Positions 11,714-22,318 of a DNA stretch of 64,000 nucleotides are shown in pieces. The DNA is taken from positions 355,669 through 419,668 of the forward strand of contig NMRB01000345.1 in the NCBI GenBank assembly GCA_002633025.1, given 5' to 3'. Positions within the stretch are counted from its first letter, which is position 1, and each line of letters begins with the position of its first letter. This DNA is from Notospermus geniculatus. Taxonomy: Eukaryota; Nemertea; Pilidiophora; Heteronemertea; Lineidae. The translations under genes and the position numbers were made by a program. Under the pieces are notes generated by a model. That model saw only the letters and a program-made list of their open reading frames with translations. It was not told the origin of the DNA and did no database searches.

Positions 11714-14700
11714 CATCCGCCCATCCGACATTACTTTCACCCCCTTCAAAGTGCCTTATTCATGTAGTTCCACATGAGACCACCAAATTAATACTTCCCT
11801 GGCAGCCAGATAAGTGGGCAGCTGCTCAGCGATCTGCGGAGGCCAGAAAGGGCAGCAAAAATTACCTATCTTCGAAATACAGGGCAGTTGTGGAGGCTTT
11901 ACCAAGCAGTCCCGGATCCAATGATGGGTATCACAGCAAGTGTTACAAAAACTTTACTGCCGTTGCTGTTCAGTCTGCAATTAGGCCCAATGATAATGAT
12001 ATTGTAGGCCCATCTAAAAAAGTTTTACGGTCTGCATCATCTGTTAATATTGCTGAGAATCCAAGCAGCTCAAGTACTGGTATCTTTCCTGACACATGTT
12101 TGTTTTGTGGGAAAAAGGTCAAAACGCGTCCAGACGGAACAAAAGAACTCCCAGGAAAATTGCAGACGAAGCAAGCAGCACAGAAAATTGTAGATACTGT
12201 GCATACCCTCAAACTGACAAGTTTACTTGTAAAAATTAGCGGGGTAGACCTAATAGCGAAGGGGGCTCAGTTTCACCACAGCTGTCGTGCAGCGTATATC
12301 CGTAGGGCGGACAGGGTGAAAGGTTTCGGACTCCCCCGCATCGATGAGGAGCCAGTTAATCACAAGTTTCCTCTTGAATGTATCTATTCTTACGTCAAAG
12401 ACAACATCATTGACCGTCAGAGACCTGAACGCCTTACGTCTATCTATGAACAGTACATCGATCTGTGTACTGAACTTGAAGTAGTTCCTTCAGTAAGCAA
12501 AACGCAATACTTAGGAGACCTTCTGACCCGGAAATTTCCTGGCATAATTTCATTGCACTCTCCAGACTACCGCCAGCAAGGTGTGATAGTCCACAGCACA
12601 GCTATTGCGTATGGGTCAACTCAGGCAGTCTATGACTTAAAGTCATCTCCCGAGGGTCATATTACTAAAGTTGCATTGCAACTCAGACAAGCCTTAAAGT
12701 CTGTGACGAAAAAGCCACTCCCTGATCCACTGACGGTTGAAGCTCTCAAAAATGGCGAGGGGAACCCACCCGACCTTGTTAAGACGTTTTTTCAGACACT
12801 GCTTGGAGGACCGAAAACTGGTCAATATTCCGAGTCAGTCAAGCGCCGGGCTGATTCATTAGCTCAGGATACACTGTTTTCAGTGAAGAATGGTAACCTA
12901 AAGCCTAGGAAACACATACTGATGGGTTTGTCCATGAAGTCATTGACTGGAAGCAGGAAGATTCTCACAATGTTAAATCGAATGGGGCATTCACTGAACT
13001 ATCACGCCATTGAGGAAATTGAAACAGACCTAGCCTATGCCACTGTTGACCGACAGCTTAACTGTCCGACTGGTGCACTCCCTGGAGTACCTTGTGGACT
13101 CGCTTTTGATAATTACGACGAATTGACCAACACACTGTCGGGTTCCGATACGCTTCATGATACGATGGGAATTATGTATCAGAGTCAGAGAGCTCCGGTC
13201 TCAGTGCCACAGGAGGCGATGGGAAAAAATGGAGACATTGGCAAATGCCAAGAATCAGTGGGACCAAATGGAGACACTGCCACTGTAGGACCTAATGGAG
13301 ACATTGCCAAAGACCAAGGAAAAGTAGGACCAAGTGGAGACACTGCCAAAGACAAAGAATCAGTAGGACCGAGTGGAGACATTGCCAAAGACAAAGAAAG
13401 ACATGCACCTTTGCCTGTCTTGAGTGTGAAGCGGAAGAGGAGGAAGCTTGATGTACCGGATTTAGACTTAGCACCTTACAGGAAGAAGCCACGAATGGAC
13501 AATTTCACTTACACAAACAGAGACTTTCGGGCTATCAGCACAGAAGTTTCGTTTCCATCAAAAAAGTGTGATTTCTTGTGGATGCTAATACATGCGCTAG
13601 GAATGGAAAATATTCCTATGTGGACTGGGTTTAATTCTTGGAACTATGTGGATCCCCTCCCAAAGCAAATGGTTCTGTACATGCCAAATATTGACCGCTC
13701 ACCAACTAACAATGATGTTGTTGCCGAAACTCTGTCCATCACACAAAAATGTGCCGAGGAATGCGGACAGCCGTACGGTATAGTAACTTACGATCTCGAT
13801 GTTGCCAGCAGGGCCATGAAGATCCAAGCCACAGAACAACCAAGATTCGACAACATCTTCATTATGTTTGGGGCCTTTCATTTACAGATGTGCCTCTTCA
13901 AAGCAATTGGAAAAGTCGTCAAAGAATCTGGTATGACTGAGATGTTAGTTGAAGCTGAAGTCCTTGCTCCTGGCTCCTTGAATGGGTTCATTGAATGTAA
14001 AAATTTCAACCGCTGTAAGAGGCTCCATCCAATGCTAGCCCTGGCTTTCCAAATACTCCACTTTCACAAATTCTGCAGCACATACCACGACATGGACGCA
14101 GTGAGTGCACTAATCAAAGAATCAAAGGTGGACAGCAAAGAAGCTCGAGACCAACTGTGCACAGCACCACCATTTGAAGCACTCTTTGAAGAGTACTCTC
14201 GGTACACCGAATCAACCTTGGATGGCAAACACGGGCCAACAGCAAGATTTTACATGCAGTATATCCAGTGGGTGAACCTGTACCACATCATCGACAGAGC
14301 AATCAGGGAGTCGAACATTGACCTGTACACATGGGCCCTCACTCAGACTATTGATATCTTCTTCGGGACCAACCGACTGAACTATGCAAGGTGGATGTCA
14401 AAGCATCAACTGGAGTTGATGAATATTCAAACAACCTACCCAGGCCTGAAAGAGATGCTAGTGGCTGGTCTGTTTAGCATTCGTCGGACGGATAACCAAT
14501 TCAGCCGGGTACCCATCGATCTTACTCTGGAACAGACAGTAAATGCTGATGCAGCCTCGAGGATGACGGGTTACACAGACGCCACAAATAACTTCTCAGC
14601 CCGTTTGCGGTGGAGTGCGACCAAAGGGGCAAGGGCCGCCCTCATTAGTGCCATGCTCGAAATGGCCGGAATGAGTCCAACGAGTGATTCACAGGCTGAG

Positions 14701-16521
14701 CTGACCCGAAGCCGCATTTCAAGGGATAATAAGGACCTGGCCAACCTGCTGAAGACAATCGAAGGATTTGCAAACCCCTTCAATATTGAATCAGAGGCCA
14801 TTGTAAACATCCAAACAGGAAAAGCTGCCACAAACGAAATAACCTCTTCAATTCTGAGTGCCGAGGAAAAAGGTCGCGAAAAACATGAATCTTTCGTTTC
14901 TGAGTGCGCAGAGGATGCGACTAGATTCGAAAAAGCAATCACTCGGAACAAGTTGAAGACTTTTGCAGACCAAGGCGCAAAAAACAAGAAAGCACTAAAC
15001 CCAGTTGTACAAGAACTGAGATGCACGAGAGACCTGTTCGGAAGAATCGCAATTATAGCTGGGAAAAGACAAGTGGACTTTGAATACCTCCTCACGTACC
15101 CATTAACTCCGGTTCCTCTTACAATGTGCAGAACAGATGGCACCCTTGTTACAATGGCCCACGGAAACAAGAGTGATCTCTTTTCAGTCCTGGAGAGCAG
15201 GGTAGCAGTGCACGGTTCGCCAGCAAAAGTGAAGGCTACTATAATTGACGGCAACTTCCTTCTCCACTGCCTTCCACCAAATCTACCTCCGACGTATGGC
15301 GGCCTTTCACGCTATTTCCTTCACTCAGTCCTCTCAGCTCCCTCAACACGGGTAGACATCCTCTTTGATACATACGAGGAACCCTCAATAAAGGTCCATG
15401 AACGTGAACGGCGTGGGGCTGAAGATACAATATATCACATCATAGGACCAGAACAGATTCGTCCCCGAAATCTTGAGCAAGCATTAAAATCAACATCTTT
15501 CAAGCAACAGCTGCCCCGCTTTTTGGCCAAAGACTGGGCTCAACCCTGGCACTCACCTATATTGGATGGAAGGGAGTTGTACGTCGGCTTTGACACAGAA
15601 TGCTTGAAGATCTGTGGAGTCAATGGCATGGTTGCTGTAACACCTGTTCCTCGCTTGGAATGCAATCATCCAGAGGCTGATACACGAGTATGCTTTCATG
15701 CCATCGATGCAGTTTCCACCAACCAAACTACAGGAGACATAGTTATCAGGGCCACCGATACCGATGTAGCTGTGATACTTCTACACCATTCTCACCTCAT
15801 AAATACAGTCGTATGGATGGACGTTGGAACCACTGGCAAGGGTACCAGACGATACATTAACATCTCAGCCATTGCAAACAAGATTGGACCAAGTCTCTGC
15901 AAAGCCCTACCAGGGTTCCACGCATTTACAGGATGTGATTACACGTCATTCTTCATCAGGAAAGGAAAAAAACGACCACTGAAGATTGCAGAAGAGAGTG
16001 ATTCATTCTTGGATGCTTTCTCTGCGTTGGCAGTTGGCCAGGTAGACGAAGGAAATTGTAACATCATCAAAGAGTACACTGCCAAATTGTATGGTGCAAA
16101 GAAGACCACAATGCAGCTGAACAAACACAGGTTTATGGCATTTGAAAAATCATTTGGACCCAAGAAAGGGAAGCTGCCATTTTCAAAACTCAAAGGCGTA
16201 GATGCAAGCAGCATTCCACCTTGTGAGACTGTCATACAACAGAAGATACATCGAAGCAACTTTGTCGCAATGACTTGGCATGCAGCCTGCGGCAACACTG
16301 TCCCCAAAAACCCTCAACAGGGATGGGAACTTGTGGACAACTCTTATCAAATTGTGTGGTTCACCGGCCCCCAGATGCCAGACCGAGTTCTTCCGAATCC
16401 CGGTGATTTCAGCGATGATGATGAAGATGACACCAAAATACCTGCTGACCCGGATTGTGACAGTGACGACAACGACTATGACAGTGACGAAGACAACCAA
16501 ACTGACAATGCCGACAACTAA
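11714..16521 (+). CDS. Transposon protein of about 1600 residues with FEN1/XPG-like nuclease block
   Basis: A splice acceptor (TTCTTTACAG) ends at 11713 and the frame is open from there to the TAA at 16519, so the 5' exon with the true start is upstream and not identified. N-terminal motifs are YHSKCY (about 11929), CLFCGKK (about 12097) and FHHSCR (about 12271), likely zinc ligands. Four short repeats around VGPNGD/VGPSGD with AKDKE lie at 13257-13400. A central block has TYDLDVASRAM, FGAFHLQM and FNRCKR, a pattern common to large repeated proteins of marine animals. The last third has IDGNFLLH (15244), FDTYEEPSIK..ERERR (15361), HPEADTR (15667), TDTDVAVILL (15754) and FTGCDYTS (15928), which follow the order and acidic residues of FEN1/XPG nucleases. 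The tail is very acidic. A structure-specific nuclease role in transposition is inference. Confidence 0.8.
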
Positions 16522-16616
16522 ATGAGGCTCGTACATGTATTTGTCAATCACAGAAGCTGCAGCTGTAATGTTTTGACCTTGAAACAATTATGTATGTACC
16601 TTGGTCACCCTCCCAT

Positions 16617-17229
16617 CACAGTGAGTTTTAACTATAAGAAGTCCGAAAAAAATCCAATGGCATGAAACCAATGGGATATACTCCACAACATGGCCTAGAA
16701 TTCACAAATGAAAACCAGAAAAAAATCTGTTGGGAAATTTTTGTGAAATATGTGTTTTTCAAATTCATGTACATTTTCCTGAACATTTATGTATGTACAT
16801 TACAAAGTATACGACAAATTCCTTCCCGTAGTTTCCATTTTCAGGACACTTTGCAGTCGATTTCACTTTTACAGGGTTCTCCATGGAGCACTAGGTGGAA
16901 ATAACCGTAATAAATTCCAGCTGATAAAATATCAAATTGTTACTGGGGTTGTTTTAACTCATTACTATTGGACTTAGGACCTAATACTAGTATTGAATTT
17001 TATGGCACAAACTACCCAATTTTGTGGTTTTGATATTCATCTGTTAAAATATATATAAATGTACAGGAAAATGTATATGATTTTGAAAAACACATATTTC
17101 ACAAAAATTTCCCAACGGGCAGATTTTTTCTGGTTTTCATGTATTCTAGGCCATGTTCTGGATTACATCCCATTCCTTTCATGCCATTAGAATTTTTTTC
17201 TGACTTCTTTATGGTTAAAACCCACTGTG
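16617..17229. mobile_element. MITE with CACAGTG ends and AT duplication
   Basis: Arms of about 190 bp are inverted copies: CACAGTGAGTTTTAAC on the left and GTTAAAACCCACTGTG on the right. AT lies on both sides (16615-16616, 17230-17231). The ends and 2-bp duplication resemble the elements at 54154 and 62707 (CACTG/CACAG type, CMC/EnSpm-like). It is inserted in the 10.8-kb element just downstream of its gene. Confidence 0.7.
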
Positions 17230-17390
17230 ATACCATTACCAGGGCTTTGGCCTCGCGCCTCTGCGTACACTCTCATACGAAGGCCCATATGTTAGAATGC
17301 TCCTCAACGTGAGGAGTTCCTAAAGGCTTTGTTCTCAACAGGAGAATGAATATCTCTGAATATGAATAGTGACTGATACGGTACTTGCAT

Positions 17391-18315
17391 ATGTACAGTC
17401 ATGGACATTAGTTTATCTACACCTGATACTTTGAATATTTCAAATACTTCCGGGCCAATTTTAACACGGTTTGTTCCATATGGAAGTACATTTTATTGGT
17501 CATATTTCTGCATCAAAATTTCGGAAATTTGGAAATATCGTAATTACGTAATAGCTCATCAGAAAAAATCATCAAAATCAACATTTTTATTATGTAATAT
17601 TTTTGTGACTTTTGTTGCAGTTTTGATAGAGTAGAACCTTCTAAGGATCATGGACTTTGTTTCATCAAAATCTGTTGAGTGGTTGCTGAGATATTTGAGA
17701 TTATCAAAATTTCGATAATTTGAGATTTTTCAATTTTTCACAAAATTTTGATATCAGTAGAAAGAGCTCACCTAAAAACCAAGAAGTATGAAGTTTTGGA
17801 ACGTTTAGCCGAAACTGGTTAGAAGTTAAGCATGTTTTTCAAAATATCAACATTTTGATACTTTGAAAAATACGCAATATTTCTGCCCAGTTAAGGCAAA
17901 AAGTTCCAAAATTTTGTAAATCCATATTCTGAGGTTACCTTTTTCTAATGGCACCAAAATTTCCTACAAAACACGAAAATCTCAAATTATCAAAATTTTG
18001 ATAATCTCAAATATCTCAGCAACCACTCAACATATTTTGATGAAACAAAGCCCAAAATCCTTAGAAAGTTCCACTCTATCACGTCTGCAACAAAAATCAC
18101 AAAAATATTACGTAATAACAAGTTTGATTTTTGGTGTTTTTTTCTGATGAGCTATTACATAATTGCGATATTTTCAAATTTCCAAAATTTTGATGCAGAA
18201 ATATGGCCAACAAGATATATTTTCATGTGGAACAAACTGTGTTAAAATTGGCCCAGTAGTATTTGAAATATTCAAAGTATTAGGTGTAGATAAACTAATG
18301 TCCATGATTGTACAT
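17391..18315. mobile_element. Long palindromic foldback element
   Basis: The arms, each over 400 bp, are inverted copies with a short centre near 17880; both carry GGACATTAGTTTATCTACAC and a CAAAATTTTGAT-rich interior. Outer ends are ATGTAC..GTACAT, and GCAT flanks both (17387-17390, 18316-18319). It has no coding potential. Superfamily is uncertain. Confidence 0.7.
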
Positions 18316-18319
18316 GCAT

Positions 18320-18979
18320 GTGTGCTACATGGGGACCCGGACATGGGGACATCAGTGTTTAACAAGTGTACAATCCATCTGAATGTTTCTTGACGAGAAA
18401 ACATATTTATGAGACTAAATTTCTCGCCATTCAAAGTAATTCCGTGTTTGGGGCTATGTTGATTTGGGACCCTAACCAACTTCCTCAACAGGTGTCACAG
18501 ATCACTACTCGTGAAAATGTATCAAAATGAAACTGACATCCCGGTGAAATGACTCAGAATGCCTCCCCTTATAACCATGATTCTACTCGACCTGGCATTC
18601 GCAGTCACAAATTTCTGAGTCCCGTTTTAATGTCCCCCCGGGACAGCTAAAATCAAAATTGATTATCAATTCCCCTTCGCCATTTTTCATGCCTGTCGAC
18701 AATTTGTGGTCGCTTCCCAATTGTTCGCCATGTGCAACAGTTATTCAAGAGGTGCGTGTGATTGAAGGTCCTTAGGAAATCCAAATATCAATTTCCTAAA
18801 CTCCAAATAAGACATTCCATTGGATCAAAGTTTACAGGTCGCCAGAGAAAAGACGTCAAATGGATATTGAATACTCTCAGCTAACGATGACCTTTTTTCC
18901 ATGAAACAAACATGTTATTGGATGCAGGAATCAGTACTTTCGCGAAATCTCTTTCGTACTGGGACCGATCTTGCTATGA
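18320..18979. other. Non-coding stretch within the 10.8-kb element
   Basis: No gene or repeat structure was recognised, apart from a weak resemblance of 18481-18545 to 35876-35940 (AGGTGTCAC followed by AAAATGAAACTG). Confidence 0.4.
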
Positions 18980-19343
18980 GGCGCCATGTGGGAATTTAAT
19001 TGTTGCCAAAAATTATTTGGAAATAATGTCATGGTTTCAAACCATAAATGTATGTATTTTGACTTATTTCATACAATAAAGTTATAAATAAAACCGTGAA
19101 ATTATTATTCAAACCAGAATTCATACTGAACATGGTTTCATTCCAATAATTTTAGACAAATCCATTGTTTTGAAAACAAAATTATTTGTTTTAAAACCAT
19201 AATGTGAAAAAAACTAATTCCATGGTTTTGTGTAGGCCTATTACATGTACTTTTATTGGATGAAATAAGTCAAAATAAGTTCTTACATTTATGTTTTGAA
19301 ACCGTTTCAAATAATTCTGGTAAACAAATTTCCACATGGCGCC
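18980..19343. mobile_element. MITE with GGCGCCATGTGG ends
   Basis: GGCGCCATGTGGGAATTT on the left and AAATTTCCACATGGCGCC on the right are inverted, and the arms continue for roughly 110 bp through ATTATTTG, GGTTTCAAA and TTGACTTATTTCAT. The centre is AT-rich. No clear target duplication was found. Confidence 0.65.
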
Positions 19344-19886
19344 ACATATCTTGCAGTCTACAATGGCTGGTATTCATAGAAGTTAGCAAGTGCTTTTACA
19401 TAAGATTTGCAAAAGCGATGTCCAATGTAAATGTACTACAAAACTGGAAGTAAAAGCATTTGCTACCTTTTATGAATATCAGTCATTTTGTCTTAACAGA
19501 ACAAGTATACGAACCAGTATACGAACATGTTTCATCATTTTTTTCACATCAGATTGACAGGTAGGCCTACCGGTATAATTTTCATTTTCTGGGTGAGACA
19601 ATTAGGCCCAAAGTTCACCCTCCGACTCATGCACCTTCGGCAAAACACGTAATGAGTTTTCACTATTGTGCATTGAGAATATTGGAATCAAATTTCTTGC
19701 AAATAAATAAATTGTTAATTTATAATGTAATCTTTAGAATATATGGTGGGGGTACGTTTAGGTCTACCTCATGTATTGTAAATTCGTTTATAGAAAGAAG
19801 CAGAACGTAATAGGCCTGTAACTTCAGCCGGCTTTTCTGCGGATAGAAAGTCCCGAGACTTGTATGTGTTATGTGAAATGTATTCC

Positions 19887-20032
19887 CAGGGCTGGGTTGC
19901 ACAAAACTCATGTTAGCGCTAACATGGTGTTAGCGCTAATTTTATGTTAGATGACATAAAAAGACAATGTTTTTTTACGTCATTTAACACCAAGTTTAGC
20001 GCTATCGTGAGTTTTGTGCAAACGGGCCCTGG
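19887..20032. mobile_element. Short palindromic MITE (TTAGCGCTAA core)
   Basis: CAGGGCTGGGTTGCACAAAA on the left pairs with TTTTGTGCAAACGGGCCCTG on the right, with TTAGCGCTAA words inside. Roughly 146 bp and non-coding. Confidence 0.6.
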
Positions 20033-20131
20033 TTTATTTTGATAAAACGCTGCGGTAAAATATTGAACGCATCGCATCGCCGCACTGGAGCAGGAACCCT
20101 ATCTAGTAGTAGTAGGCCTATGTGTCTTCAG

Positions 20132-20312
20132 TGGCCTCTCCACGTAACGGTTTTCTTCCGCAAGTTGGCTCACAATGCAATGGGCAACTCACCATTATTT
20201 GTACCTCACGGCTTACGCTGGGACCAATGAACGAAACAACTGCCACTGCTGGCAGTTGAATTGCCCATAGAGAGCCAACTTGCGCAAGAAAACTCGCACG
20301 TGGAGAGGCGCC
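20132..20312. mobile_element. Short palindromic MITE
   Basis: GGCCTCTCCACGT on the left and ACGTGGAGAGGCGCC on the right are inverted, followed inward on both sides by GTTTTCTT..GCAAGTTGGCT. Non-coding, about 180 bp. Confidence 0.6.
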
Positions 20313-20810
20313 TTTTAGCTTTAAATGCCTGTTTCCACAACACCAGCATGCATGTCATTATACTGTTACTTAATAAAATGTTTATACATGTAATTTACTT
20401 TTCTCCTGCTTAGTCGTCCTTCGTCTCTCGTGACGTGACCGTCAGTGCATCAACATCATCAATGACGTCATGACGCGACAGTCAATGCATGAACGACGTC
20501 ATGACACGACGTCACTGCTTGGTTTTTCCTGATTCGAATGTCTTTGGTACAACTGCTTCATTTCTTGGCATCATTTTCTTGACCCTTTCTTAAGCTGAAA
20601 CGCCAGGGATTATTTTTTCTTGAGTTACATTTTTGTGACGAGTGACGTCGTGGGATATTTCTGTGTCGGTTACAGCTTTGTTCTCAAAAGTGTAATTGCA
20701 ACCCCTTTTTTGAGCCTCTTGGGACCCTTCTTAAGCGAAAACCCCTTAAAATATTTTTTCTTAAGTTGGATATTTTAAACTAGCAATATGCAAGGGTCCA
20801 TCCATGTGAA

Positions 20811-21291
20811 TATTAGTGTTGTTCTCAAAAGTGTAAATGGTACACATTTTTGGGCCTTTCAGACCCTTTTTTGGCCATTTGACCCCTTCTTAAGCTGAAA
20901 TGCCAGGGAATAATTTTTCTTAAGTTACATTTTTGTGATAACCGATGTAAGGGAATATTTTTGTGCAAATTTCAAGTTTGTTCTCAAAAGTGTAATTGAG
21001 ACCCTTATTGGACCCTTATTGGGGCCCTTCTTAAGTCCAAACCCCAGAATTATATTTTTCTTAAGTTGCGTGTTTCTAACCACTGATATGTAGGGGCCAC
21101 TTGGTGTGAATATCATTGTTGTTCTCAAAAGTGTAAATGACTGTCACTTTTTTGGGGGGTTAGTGACCCCCCAGAACCTAAAGCCCAGGAATGTCATGCT
21201 TAAGAAACGGGTTTTATTGATTCCCCACTTACTGCTGGTAGAATGAGACCATCAAACCTTTCGTTCTCAAAAGTGTAAATAAAAGTGGGCT
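20811..21291 (-). repeat. Right terminal inverted repeat of the 10.8-kb element
   Basis: Inverted copy of 10521-11001, the same 481 bp length. More distant copies of the TTCTCAAAAGTGTAA module continue inward to about 20530, so the right end is longer in repeat content than the left. Confidence 0.8.
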
Positions 21292-21777
21292 GGCTCCCCA
21301 ATTATTAGATGCGTGAATGTGCGAAGACATAGGCCTAACTCTTGCCTATTGGGGTAAAGTCAAGTATTCGTGACAATCAGATTTCTTTGTAAATTATGTT
21401 TGTTTATTCCATGACAGAAACATAGAAAAGTTTTGAAACTGTTGGTGTTTGGGAGCATCCATTAACTGCATATGCACTGAGGGGGAGGGGGTCAAGGTGC
21501 TAATGCACATTAAAATGTGCGTACGGGGGTCCCTGTATATGCGTACATGTATGTACACATGCTTAATGGATGCTCCCTTACAAGTTACAGAGTTATTTTT
21601 GTATCAATTTATCAGGGTTAAATTATGTGGTGCCATGCATGAGCCCTACCTAACCCTGATAGGGATTGTAAACTCCGGGTTATCGGCCATCTGGATCATG
21701 CATGGCGCCACAGAATTTGTTTTATACAGGGTGGCCCAGAAAAAACACCACTGCATACAGTAGAACCTCCCTTAACG
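21292..21777. other. Non-coding stretch
   Basis: No gene is evident. Two inverted stretches around GGATGCTCC (near 21455 and 21569) and ATGCATG words near 21636 and 21698 hint at short decayed MITEs. Confidence 0.4.
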
Positions 21778-22049
21778 CAGGGTTTCCGCCAGAGGGGGGG
21801 GGGGGCGGGGGGCTCAGGCCCCTCCTCAAGTTCATCAAGGGGGGCTGAGCCCCCCTCAACTTTGCACAGTAGTGACTTAAAGTTCCAGTTTTTCACCAAG
21901 TGTGATGTGCAAATACTGGCATAAGGTTCAAAATCGCAAAAAATTTTTAGTCCAGGGGGACACCCCCCCTCAAGCTCCCCCCCCGGGCCCGCTTTGCGGG
22001 CCTAGGCTCCTTCAGTGCCCCCTCGCAATATTTCCTGGCGGAAACCCTG
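21778..22049. mobile_element. MITE with hAT-like ends
   Basis: Ends CAGGGTTTCCGCCAG and CTGGCGGAAACCCTG are perfect inverted copies of a type common in hAT elements. The interior is G- and C-run rich. The flanks (TAACG and TAACAG) do not give a clean 8-bp duplication, so the superfamily is tentative. Confidence 0.6.
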
Positions 22050-22318
22050 TAACAGACACCTCTGTTAGGAGGACACCTCTGTATTAAGGACAGGTCCCTG
22101 GATGTTGGGAGTATGCAGTTGCATTTTTTTCTGGGCCACTCTGCATGTACTTTGCTGTTCAAGGTTACAATAAATTGTTTTAAATATTTGCAAACAATAG
22201 TCATCTGTCATCATGTCTGTTGTCTCCTGTCATGTGTTGAGCATGTAGGGGTATGTTCAACAGTTGTTTCATGGAAGGAACCAACCCACCAATGGCACCA
22301 ATAACCATCACAATCAAC

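Larger units (their letters stand above)
10521..21291. mobile_element. 10.8-kb DNA transposon with 481-bp terminal inverted repeats
   Basis: The segment 10521-11001 is the inverted copy of 20811-21291: it opens with AGCCCACTTTTATTTACACT and ends with AACAACACTAATA in both. The repeats contain several copies of TTTACACTTTTGAGAACAA spaced about 140 bp apart, and further diverged copies extend inward on the right to about 20530. Between the repeats lies one long gene (11714-16521) and 4.3 kb of non-coding DNA hit by later MITEs. No clean target duplication is visible; CTAG/CTGG next to CCCAC..GTGGG is a weak 4-bp candidate. Superfamily is unassigned. The long, module-built inverted repeats and the single huge gene indicate an autonomous or formerly autonomous element. 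Confidence 0.75.

Noticed and set aside
12970-16590. Several antisense open frames of 60-227 codons within 12.9-16.6 kb
   Set aside because: They overlap the long plus-strand gene, follow its codon pattern in mirror and have no domain or splice support.
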